DNA of 64,000 nt, from contig JBGTMR010000167.1 in assembly GCA_041743485.1 (NCBI GenBank), positions 1-64,000 of the forward strand. Direction: 5' to 3'. A model generated the notes under the pieces. The model had not been told where the DNA came from. It made no database searches and saw nothing but the letters and a program-made list of their open reading frames with translations. Below, piece by piece: positions 56,421 to 63,737 of this stretch (its first letter is position 1; each line of letters opens with the position of its first letter). The DNA comes from JANDLT01 sp041743485. Lineage in GTDB: Bacteria > Acidobacteriota > Blastocatellia > Pyrinomonadales > Pyrinomonadaceae. A program made the position numbers and the translations under genes.

Positions 56421-57206
56421 CTATCTGTCATCCCTGAGCCACTCGGCAGTCATCCTCATGGCATCATCAAGTTTATCGTCAAAGCCGTGGTCTACGCCAG
56501 AAAGCGTGTGCAGTTTGACGGCTTTGCGGTTACGCTTTTGATAAGCCACCGCGTCAGAGTGAGGAACATAGGTGTCGGCGTCTCCGTGGATAATCAACAG
56601 CGGTAGGTCGCGCGACCAGACAACTTCTTCGGGCTTGTAGAACAGAAGTTCCATTACCATCTGCGGTCCGATAGTGAAACTAGATTCCGGTATTCTCGTT
56701 CCCCTACGATAAGCGAGTTCGTCATCCGACTTCTGGTCGAAGAATGTACGCCCCCATTCAACCTTGGCATGCACGAATGTGTTGACATAGCTCGTGACAG
56801 GATTCCAGAAGACTACGCGCGAGAAGTCATCGAACCTGAATCTAGAGGCGGCGAGCAACGCAACGCTCGCCCCGAAGCTCGCGGCAATGTGATACAGCTT
56901 GGAGTAGCCTCGCTGGCGCGCCCAACCGACGACCGCCATCAGATCAAGTATCTCTCCTGAAACCGTCATGTCCTTCGTCGCAAGCTTTGATTCACCATGT
57001 CCTCGGAAGTCGAACCTGATGCTGTCGAACTCGGGTGCCAACCAGTTCTCGGCAAGGTTCGTGAAATCTCCGTCCTCGTCCTTATTGCTGGCTATTCCGT
57101 GACTGAGTAAAACCAGTTTGTTTGAATTGTTAGACAGCAATTTGCTTTTGACGGCGTGTCCGTCAGCTGCTTTGATTGTCGGTGTGATTTCTTTAGAACG
57201 CCTCAT
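56421..57206 (-). CDS. Alpha/beta hydrolase
   Basis: 261 residues from ATG at 57206. VLLSHGIASNKDEDG, RFDFRGHGES, nucleophile Ser in HIAASFGASVALLA, acid in IIHGDADTYVPHSD, and His in SGVDHGFDDKLDD. Resembles serine aminopeptidase S33/acyl-ester hydrolases. Its stop touches the acyltransferase start, so they are coupled. Confidence 0.88.
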   Translation of the reverse strand: MRRSKEITPTIKAADGHAVKSKLLSNNSNKLVLLSHGIASNKDEDGDFTNLAENWLAPEFDSIRFDFRGHGESKLATKDMTVSGEILDLMAVVGWARQRGYSKLYHIAASFGASVALLAASRFRFDDFSRVVFWNPVTSYVNTFVHAKVEWGRTFFDQKSDDELAYRRGTRIPESSFTIGPQMVMELLFYKPEEVVWSRDLPLLIIHGDADTYVPHSDAVAYQKRNRKAVKLHTLSGVDHGFDDKLDDAMRMTAEWLRDDR

Positions 57207-57262
57207 ACGTCTTATTATCACTATCTGAGATTATAAATCTTCTGGAGTGCCGAATGTGACGG

Positions 57263-58453
57263 CTAGGGTACGACGGTGTCAGCGTCCAACTGTTTTAATA
57301 CCTCAAAGGCGAAAGCACTCGCATGTTGCGAGGCGACCTTCTGACGGGTGTCATCATCGACATCGCTTTTGTCATTGAGTAAGTCCGATATGCCGCGCAC
57401 GATCAGAGTACTGACTTGCGGATTAGCGTGTGTAGCCTCTGCAAAACCTCGACCCTCCATTTCGACCGCTAATGCGTCGCTGTATGTATCACGGAGGAAG
57501 TGATAGACTGAAGATTCAGTTGAGGCAATAACCTTTTCTCCGGCAGCGATAGCTCCGACATGGGCATGTGGTGAGTAGTTGGGTTGAGGATCCAAAATTT
57601 GTTTTTGCCAATCCTTCCTGCGGGCAACAGCCTTAGCTCGCTGCTCCATGTTGTAACTAGAATTACCGACATCAGGGCGGGGCTTGAATGTCGCTTCAGC
57701 TTTTCCCGATTCATAGCCATAGACTTTAGTCGCGGCAACCACATCCCCCGCTACGACGTCCTTGATACCGCCAGCTACTCCGACGAACATAACAACATTC
57801 GGATTGAAGCGCGAGATCGCTCGTTCCGCCTCGAAAGCCGCACTGTGGTTCCCCGCACCGATCTCGGCACTTATCACTTCCCACACCCGTCCACCGGACG
57901 AGAAAAATCCTTTTTCGTAAACTGTGCCTTTATGCTCAACTTGGCTAATATCGTGCAGATGAGAACAAACGGCGTTCAACTCAACCGGCAGTGCGGTTAA
58001 GATTATGCAGGTGGATGAAGTTCCGTTAGTGAAGTTTTTGGCAATATTCATATAGGAGGATTGATCACCCAAAGGTGAAGTAGACGAGATAATTACGGTA
58101 TTTTCCATTCGGTTAATTAGTTCATCGATTTTTATGGCTCTAATGCTGATCGCAGAACAGAGCGACTGGTTGAATTGTTCGACACCCACTAACGATATTC
58201 CGCGCTCCACGAGCTTTTCGTACTCTTCTTTGAACCAAGACACCTCCTCAACTTCGCTCCCGAAGCACGAGGAAATAATCTGGCAGATGGAGTCATGCCA
58301 GAAGCCCACTGCTACATAAATGGGTCGTCCCTCGAAATCTAATTTGTTCTGAATGACCGCATCTGACAAGCGGTTGGCTTTCTCAAGCTTGTCCCTCAAC
58401 TTCGACAGGCATTCCCTGATCCGTTCCGGAGAGTTAAGAGCTGTAATAGTCAT
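57263..58453 (-). CDS. Nucleoside phosphorylase / nucleosidase (MTA/SAH type) with extra N-terminal domain
   Basis: 396 residues. Residues 1-145 are an unassigned helical domain. The PNP/UDP phosphorylase fold follows: ILTALPVELNAVCSHL, EIGAGNHSAAFEAERAI, FVGVAGGIKDVVAGDVVAAT, GEKVIAST, and the base/ribose site LAVEMEGRGFAEA and RGISDLLNDKSD. Such domains are known as nucleotide-depleting effectors in CBASS, Avs/NLR and Detocs-like systems. It begins 31 bases after the decayed Argonaute. Confidence 0.88.
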   Translation of the reverse strand: MTITALNSPERIRECLSKLRDKLEKANRLSDAVIQNKLDFEGRPIYVAVGFWHDSICQIISSCFGSEVEEVSWFKEEYEKLVERGISLVGVEQFNQSLCSAISIRAIKIDELINRMENTVIISSTSPLGDQSSYMNIAKNFTNGTSSTCIILTALPVELNAVCSHLHDISQVEHKGTVYEKGFFSSGGRVWEVISAEIGAGNHSAAFEAERAISRFNPNVVMFVGVAGGIKDVVAGDVVAATKVYGYESGKAEATFKPRPDVGNSSYNMEQRAKAVARRKDWQKQILDPQPNYSPHAHVGAIAAGEKVIASTESSVYHFLRDTYSDALAVEMEGRGFAEATHANPQVSTLIVRGISDLLNDKSDVDDDTRQKVASQHASAFAFEVLKQLDADTVVP

Positions 58454-58483
58454 TATTGGAAGTTATTGTTTCAAGTTCGGCGG

Positions 58484-59240
58484 TTACATGTAAAAACGGT
58501 ATGAAGTTTTTGGATCGTAATCCTCTCCGACTTCAGCCATAATGCCAACGACTTGTCTCGCAAAACTGAGACTCACGGGCTGGCTGTTTGTGTTCTGGGC
58601 GGTATTCCACTTCATCCTCGTCAGGCTGAGTACGTCCGCTACCGCACGGTAGATGTCGATTTCATTCTTTGTCACGAGACGAAGAGGTGCTGGGATACTT
58701 GGTCTAAGATACATGCTCTATTCGGGCATGTATCCCGAAGTGAAGAGGTACGCACTTTCATTGTTTACACAACACAGCGTTCCTCACTTCGGAGGGTAAG
58801 TACCGAAGCACCAACCTGTACATCGAAGGGGTATAAGATAATCGTTTCCACTAAGGGGATATTACGCAACGCGCTATTGAAACCCGCCATCTCCACGCCG
58901 TCAAACTTCGATGTTTTGTGTAGCACCCCACGCGTCGGATCGTCTCCGCTCCCGGCGCTGAATTAGCACCTTCTTTGCGAGTTTGGCGAATTGTTCTTCC
59001 CTGAGATATATCTCGCCCTTGCTCAGGTTTTCAAGTAAAACTCTCCCCTGACGGCAATGACATCTCCCTCAGTCGAGAAGGCTCGGGCGATGCTTGAATG
59101 AACTAAATGCCAGCTGTTGTTTTTGAGGTGGTGGAAGCTGGTACCGACGAAGCAAATTTCCGATTCTTTGTTCGCTAGGGTATGCCTCCTGACTTATAGT
59201 ATAGAGCCACGCTCAATGTCCACGCAATTGAAGCATGATT
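58484..59240 (-). pseudogene. Decayed prokaryotic Argonaute (PIWI domain)
   Basis: Read leftward across frames: AWTLSVALYYKSGGIP, ICFVGTSFHHLKNNSWH, HSSIARAFSTEGDVIAVRGE, REEQFAKLAKKVL, GVLHKTSKFDGVEMAGF, then AYLFTSGYMPE, a TAG at 58718-58720 where Trp is expected, and IPAPLRLV, LTRMKWNTAQN, PVSLSFARQVVGIM and the end YRFYM. At least four frameshifts break it. The positions of the DEDX acids are replaced (GTSF for GxD, LHKTS for HxD), so it was an inactive-PIWI Argonaute, as in short pAgos. The N-terminal part is missing. Confidence 0.8.
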
Positions 59241-59270
59241 ATGTCAAGAGTAAGGCATCATGCTTCAATT
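59226..59270. repeat. 14-bp perfect inverted repeat at the Argonaute breakpoint
   Basis: AATTGAAGCATGAT (59226-59239) and its reverse complement (59257-59270) flank 17 bases. The left arm overlaps the first recognisable Argonaute codons, so the repeat marks where similarity ends and may be an insertion scar or a fold-back from deletion. Confidence 0.7.
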
Positions 59271-59296
59271 TTAACATCAGACTTATGAGAACCACT

Positions 59297-59623
59297 TCAA
59301 CCCTTGACGATGATGTAGCGGAAGCTGTTGATAAAGAATAGCCCGGTAAGCCAATCGTCGCTTCCCTTGCTACCTTCTTCGAGTTCCATAACGCTTTGTG
59401 AATGTGCAACCGGAAGAAACAGGCGACTCAGGACGGCAGAGCGGTTCAGCTTTATCGTCGCCGATGAAAGATCGAACGCTTTAACGCATGGCTGCAAAAC
59501 TTTCGGCGTATCGCAACGCGCTTTGATTACCACGCGGACAATTACTTGAGCTTTGTTCATCTCGGTTGCATCAAGATTCTGCTTCGCTGCTATTTATGAG
59601 ACCACTTCTAGAGATTTAGACAT
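59297..59623 (-). other. Possible small gene behind JAB, interrupted by an early stop
   Basis: ATG at 59623 follows GAGG at good spacing and reads nine codons before TAA. The same frame then stays open for about 98 codons (MNKAQVIVRVVIKARCDTP and onward) to a C-terminal YIIVKG. If the stop is a mutation or read through, a protein of about 108 residues ending in Gly would result. No family is recognised; it may be chance. Confidence 0.25.
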
Positions 59624-59640
59624 GATGAGTCCTCAAGTTT

Positions 59641-60153
59641 CTATACCTGTTGACTAAGCTCACTCCATTGCAAGCGATTTGTTCGCCCGCAACAATCAAC
59701 TGAATACGCGTGGAGCGAATTTCTTGAATCAGAAGCACCGATAATTAGTAGCACTACAGTCGTGACGTGATAATTAGAACTCGCCGCAATCCTCCTGCAA
59801 GTTAGAATGTCCTGCGGACTCGGAGTCGGGTCAGATTCATGATGTTTATGCCACTCACCCAAATAGTCGATTGTGCCTCCACTCTCGACGACCCAACGAT
59901 CCAAAAGCTTTTGGCAATGCTCGGTGTCACGGGCAAATCGGTACCGGCTCCGACGAGCAAGTGGTCCGGCGTCACTGGCGTGAGTGATGCAAACATCTCC
60001 AGTGCTAACGTCTCCCCTCCCGGCGATAATGCCGCCAGTTTCGACTTCCGGTGCTTTCACCGCTTCGCTTTCAATGTACTCCAGTATCTCCGATGTTATT
60101 AGTAGCGGGGAAAGAGACGCCGAACTGTTTAGCCGTTTCCTACTCGGCATCAT
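59641..60153 (-). CDS. cap3: JAMM/JAB-domain isopeptidase (Cap3-like)
   Basis: 170 residues from ATG at 60153, whose first base is the last of the E2-E1 stop (TGATG), so translation is coupled. All JAMM residues are visible: Glu38 in EVETGGIIAG, His102 and His104 in GEWHKHHE, Ser112 and Asp115 in PTPSPQD (H-x-H-x7-S-x2-D). The fold is that of zinc-dependent deubiquitinases. In type II CBASS, Cap3 removes the C-terminal conjugate that Cap2 attaches to the nucleotidyltransferase. A GTG start at 60183 is less likely. Confidence 0.9.
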   Translation of the reverse strand: MMPSRKRLNSSASLSPLLITSEILEYIESEAVKAPEVETGGIIAGRGDVSTGDVCITHASDAGPLARRSRYRFARDTEHCQKLLDRWVVESGGTIDYLGEWHKHHESDPTPSPQDILTCRRIAASSNYHVTTVVLLIIGASDSRNSLHAYSVDCCGRTNRLQWSELSQQV

Positions 60154-61964
60154 CACCCCGCTTTCGCGCCGCACGTCGCGCACTCTCCACTTCGCGGAAT
60201 GAAGTAAGAGTGAACTCGAAACGGCTCTCTAATTTCGTTCATAAGTGTCGGATACTCTGCGGCATCAAAGTCCCTCCCACGGATCAGCCAGTAGTTCATG
60301 GGAACGTGGGGTCGGTGTTCCATAAAAGATAACGCCAACCGCGCACCGTGTAGCGCGACGAAGTCGAGATCAACGGCACTCGCCGGGATGAATGCCGAAC
60401 CACAGTCGCCGTCAAACCGCACGAGTTTCTCGTAGGGCAAGGTCGGCGGTCTAGGAATCATATTCGGTGACGATTGCAAGGAATCTGACGCACACTGAAA
60501 GCAAGCACCACTGCCGCCGTCATAGAAAAAAATCTCGCCGAGTCGTCCGGCGAGATACGAACGACAGTACAGCACCGGCTTGCTAACGTGAACCGCCGTC
60601 AGGTTTATGAGCGATTCAGCCGCGTCGTTTCCCAAGCACGAAACTATGAGTGAGTTTCTCCGAATAATCTCTTCTACTCGCCGCGGGCTTCCGATAACGT
60701 CAAGAGCAGCCGGGAACACCTTGGCGAAGGGGTTCTTTGTCAGCAGAAATTCTGCCATTGCGAAGGCTTTGTTCTGCCCCAGGTAATTGAGACCAAGCAC
60801 ATGCCGGGTCGGGTTGCCGGCTTTCACAACATCCTTGTCAACTAACGTCATCTCGCCGATGCCGGATTTGAATGTCGTCTCCGCGACGCGCGAACCGATG
60901 GAGCCGCACCCCAACACCGCACACGATTTTTGCTGTAGAACATCTACCGCATATCCGCTCACCCGTTTGAAGAGTGCTTCCGTGCTGACGTGTTGTGCTG
61001 CGTAAAGTGAAACCTCGTGCCGACGGTTCAAGTTGAGCAGCTTGAGGTGGAACTTGTGCGGTCGCCAACCGGAGCGCGACGTGTCGGTGAAAGTAGTTTT
61101 GAAAATCAACCAATGGAGTCGGGAAAACGGCGTCGGGTAACAGACCGCGATAAACGATGGTTGACTTCGCGCAAGTTCTTTAATCAAGGCAGCTCGATGA
61201 CTGCCTTGACTGATTAGATTCAGCAAGTCGGAAGTTGTGCGCGGCACGGGTAGCTCCGGCTCTCCGGCGATACTAAACCAGCGTCCACTTTCCATCTTTT
61301 CACTATTGATCCCGTCGTTCGGAAGGATCAAACCTGCGAGCCGGAAGACCTCTTCGACGACCACATCGGTATTGCCGTCCGTGAGTGCCAAGAATGCTTG
61401 CCTGCCACTTTTAGTAGGGACGAGTATGCCGCGTCCTTCCCTCCTGTCGTCGACCTTGAGCGCACTCTCGGCGAGAATAATGATGGGCTTCGAGATGTGA
61501 CGTGACGCCGGAAAGTAAACCTCAATCTCAGGCGGCGCGATGTCCGAGTCGAGCGTCTTCGCCTCGTACTTCCCGAACCAGTTGACGGCACGCTCAATGA
61601 CATCAACGCACGTCATCCCAACCGCCCAGTAGTCCGGCGTATGAGGGAAAAGGCACAGGTCGCCCGGCGGACATGTGCCTTCGACACTCGGATTCTGATG
61701 ACGATTATTGAGGAGCGGCGGGTTGATCGGTACCACCCGCGGTCGGCGATACGGGTAACCGATTCCGTACCGCACTTGGACTTCGTACTGACGGGCGAGC
61801 GTCGGATGCTCGACCATGCCTTGCCACACGACTTCGGGTCCGGCTTCGTCCCACGTCTTCACACATCGGAAGCGTGATCCGAAAACTTCGCGGTAGAGTT
61901 GCTCATCCCGTGCTAGGTAGGCTTCTCGAATCGCATACTCTTTGTCCGCTAGGTCAAGCTTCAT
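60153..61964 (-). CDS. cap2: Fused E2-E1 ubiquitin-like conjugating enzyme (Cap2-like)
   Basis: 603 residues. Residues 1-135 are an E2 fold with catalytic Cys104 in CPPGDLCLFPHTPDYW. A linker domain spans 150-340. The E1/ThiF domain starts at AVLGCGSIGSRVAETT, with GxGxxG at 352-357, VDKD at 375-378, and NPTRH at 384-388. Zinc pairs are C488/C491 and C595/C598; the E1 catalytic Cys is probably C467 or C521. It would adenylate a C-terminus and form a thioester to conjugate it to a target. It starts ten bases after the cyclase gene. Confidence 0.9.
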   Translation of the reverse strand: MKLDLADKEYAIREAYLARDEQLYREVFGSRFRCVKTWDEAGPEVVWQGMVEHPTLARQYEVQVRYGIGYPYRRPRVVPINPPLLNNRHQNPSVEGTCPPGDLCLFPHTPDYWAVGMTCVDVIERAVNWFGKYEAKTLDSDIAPPEIEVYFPASRHISKPIIILAESALKVDDRREGRGILVPTKSGRQAFLALTDGNTDVVVEEVFRLAGLILPNDGINSEKMESGRWFSIAGEPELPVPRTTSDLLNLISQGSHRAALIKELARSQPSFIAVCYPTPFSRLHWLIFKTTFTDTSRSGWRPHKFHLKLLNLNRRHEVSLYAAQHVSTEALFKRVSGYAVDVLQQKSCAVLGCGSIGSRVAETTFKSGIGEMTLVDKDVVKAGNPTRHVLGLNYLGQNKAFAMAEFLLTKNPFAKVFPAALDVIGSPRRVEEIIRRNSLIVSCLGNDAAESLINLTAVHVSKPVLYCRSYLAGRLGEIFFYDGGSGACFQCASDSLQSSPNMIPRPPTLPYEKLVRFDGDCGSAFIPASAVDLDFVALHGARLALSFMEHRPHVPMNYWLIRGRDFDAAEYPTLMNEIREPFRVHSYFIPRSGECATCGAKAG

Positions 61965-61973
61965 GCTGACGCT

Positions 61974-62927
61974 TTATGCGAGCGGCGCATCGCCGAGCGT
62001 CGTGCGCGACTTGACGATGGCAGGCGCGTAGTTAGCTGTATTCACGAAAGATCTGCCGACTCTTGCGAGATCGGAGTTCTCATCGCTGCGGTCAGCGAAA
62101 TACTTACGCCAATCGAATTTCCACGTTTGATACGAGAAGCATCTTTTCTCACCGTCAACCGTTAACTGTCTTTCGTACAGCCAACCCTTCGTCAGGTACT
62201 TTTCTTCGTCAAGTTCGAGATGCGCTTTGAGGTCGTCGCCGACTGCGACATCTCGCGCGTTGCACTGCACCATCATCTTGGCGGCGATGTCGACGTTAAA
62301 GGCGGTGGCTTTAACTTCGTAGTACGGCGACGAGCCGTAAGCACCCCACAAAGAGTCGCCGAAATCGACGCCGATTTTCGGATAGATGTTGGGGTACTTG
62401 CCGTCGTTGTTGTACTCGGGGATGACATCTTCTTCGAGCAGTTTTATCACATCGACCGCCGCGTCCAGTGCGTTGCGCGCGGTGCTGAGCGAGTTCTGGT
62501 TCTTGCCCCCGAAGAAGACCATCACGCCGTCGCCCGGTATCTCATGCAGATGCCCGGCGTAAATGCGACACACGCCAATGGCGGCTTCAATCGTCGCCGC
62601 CTTTGCTTGGTAAACGGCGGCGGGGGTAAGCAGTTTGCAGTATTTAGTGAAGTTTTTGAGATCGAGAAACAAGGTCGAGATCGCGCCGTTTTCGGTCTTG
62701 CCGACGTTCTCTGCTTCGGCTAAGTAATTATAGTCGGGATGCCCGCCATGCTTATATTCAATGTTCTCGTAACTTTCGGCGAAGTTGCGATACGAACTTT
62801 CGTTCGATTTAAGAAACTCCGCGACGAGCGCATCAGGCAGCAGGTTGCGGCTGTCGAACCCCAGCCCGACTCTTTTTCTCGCCTTCGCCGCAAGAGCTTT
62901 GAAAGCCATCTGTTTTGTTATACCCAC
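61974..62927 (-). CDS. pycC: Class III nucleotide cyclase, PycC-like
   Basis: 317 residues from GTG at 62927, eight bases after AAGGAG. The cyclase core has metal Asp89 in STLFLDLKNFTKYC, Asp133 in EIPGDGVMVFFGG, and the helix AFNVDIAAKMMVQ at 209-221. In Pycsar such enzymes make cyclic CMP or UMP on phage infection. The C-terminus is an extended, low-structure tail of about 35 residues ending DAPLA, much like CD-NTase tails that Cap2 conjugates through the last residue. Starts 11 bases after the membrane effector gene. Confidence 0.8.
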   Translation of the reverse strand: MGITKQMAFKALAAKARKRVGLGFDSRNLLPDALVAEFLKSNESSYRNFAESYENIEYKHGGHPDYNYLAEAENVGKTENGAISTLFLDLKNFTKYCKLLTPAAVYQAKAATIEAAIGVCRIYAGHLHEIPGDGVMVFFGGKNQNSLSTARNALDAAVDVIKLLEEDVIPEYNNDGKYPNIYPKIGVDFGDSLWGAYGSSPYYEVKATAFNVDIAAKMMVQCNARDVAVGDDLKAHLELDEEKYLTKGWLYERQLTVDGEKRCFSYQTWKFDWRKYFADRSDENSDLARVGRSFVNTANYAPAIVKSRTTLGDAPLA

Positions 62928-62938
62928 AATCTTTCTCC

Positions 62939-63604
62939 TTAGCTTTTAGTTTGCTCCAGAATTAACAGAAACAGCGGACGCAACACGCTGAACAGCATGA
63001 AGGCAATGAACCCGTACCAGAACCACGTAATGCTCGTGTTGAGTTGACCGAATCTTTGCGAAACGACTTTCGCCACGTTGTATGTCTGATCGTTCAGGTC
63101 GGCGAGCGCATCTTTAACGGAAAGCTTCAACACCCTGTTATGAAAGTCATCCGCTGGCATCTTCTCCACAGTCTGGAAGAAGAAGAGCGACAGCTTCTGC
63201 GTCGGCGGAATTAATTTGGGGCGCACGATCTTCATCAAGTAGACGATGGATGTAATCAGACACCCGAGTGTCGCTATGAGAGCGATGTCGAGTAAGACGA
63301 GAAGCGTGGGCGCGGCGGACGAAGAGTTCCAAAGTTTGAGGTGCGCCTCGAAGTAGGTGACTAACTGACTCACGAAGTATCCGAGCAGAACCAAGATCAA
63401 CGTCAGCACGAAAGTAGCTTTCGAGTCTACGACGGTCGACCAACCTACCATCCGTGCGAGGTTCTTCTCGCTGACATCGATGAGCTTTAATTCTTCCGAA
63501 GTGTTACTGACTTCTGCCTTCATTACCATTGGATTTCCAAAAACGATTTCAGTGGTGCGATGCGCGACCTCTCGTTGTAGTTTGTTCTCTTTACTTTCTG
63601 ACAT
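62939..63604 (-). CDS. pycTM: Pycsar-type transmembrane effector (PycTM-like)
   Basis: 221 residues from ATG at 63604; a GTG at 63646 adds 14. The motif WSTVVDSKATFVLTLILVLL (residues 55-74) is the family signature, with the helix before the first membrane span. Membrane spans are near 64-82, 99-121 and 194-216, with a soluble loop of about 70 residues between the last two (TVEKMPADDFHNRVLKLSVK). In Pycsar the effector binds cyclic CMP or UMP and damages the membrane. First gene of the operon; the next starts 11 bases on. Confidence 0.8.
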   Translation of the reverse strand: MSESKENKLQREVAHRTTEIVFGNPMVMKAEVSNTSEELKLIDVSEKNLARMVGWSTVVDSKATFVLTLILVLLGYFVSQLVTYFEAHLKLWNSSSAAPTLLVLLDIALIATLGCLITSIVYLMKIVRPKLIPPTQKLSLFFFQTVEKMPADDFHNRVLKLSVKDALADLNDQTYNVAKVVSQRFGQLNTSITWFWYGFIAFMLFSVLRPLFLLILEQTKS

Positions 63605-63652
63605 ATGCGCGACTACGCACAGCGTTATTATCCAGAAAGTTTGCACTTATAA

Positions 63653-63723
63653 TTGATACCAAGTATCATTGATACACAATGTCAACTTTAGGGTAGACTA
63701 GCAAAGTTGATACTCGCTGTCAA
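63653..63723. promoter_or_regulatory. Three matching operators between Pycsar operon and XRE gene
   Basis: TTGATA-N5-TRTCAA palindromes: TTGATA-CCAAG-TATCAT (63653-63669), TTGATA-CACAA-TGTCAA (63669-63685), and TTGATA-CTCGC-TGTCAA (63707-63723). The first two share a base; centres are 16 and 38 bases apart. Lie between the divergent genes and cover likely promoters (a TATAAG faces the operon near 63648-63653). Probably bound by the XRE protein encoded at 63738. Confidence 0.75.
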
Positions 63724-63737
63724 TAAACTTAATTCAT

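Noticed and set aside
58553..58966. 137-codon plus-strand frame
   Set aside because: It is antisense to the Argonaute remnant, whose motifs are read on the other strand; no domain is visible in the plus-strand product.
59117..59549. Plus-strand frames opposite the region behind JAB
   Set aside because: They overlap the Argonaute remnant and the minus-strand candidate and have no ribosome sites or motifs.
61974..62927. Calling the cyclase a CD-NTase (true CBASS)
   Set aside because: It lacks the GS motif and DxD/E layout of the polymerase-beta fold; the visible Asp-bearing motifs are those of class III cyclases.
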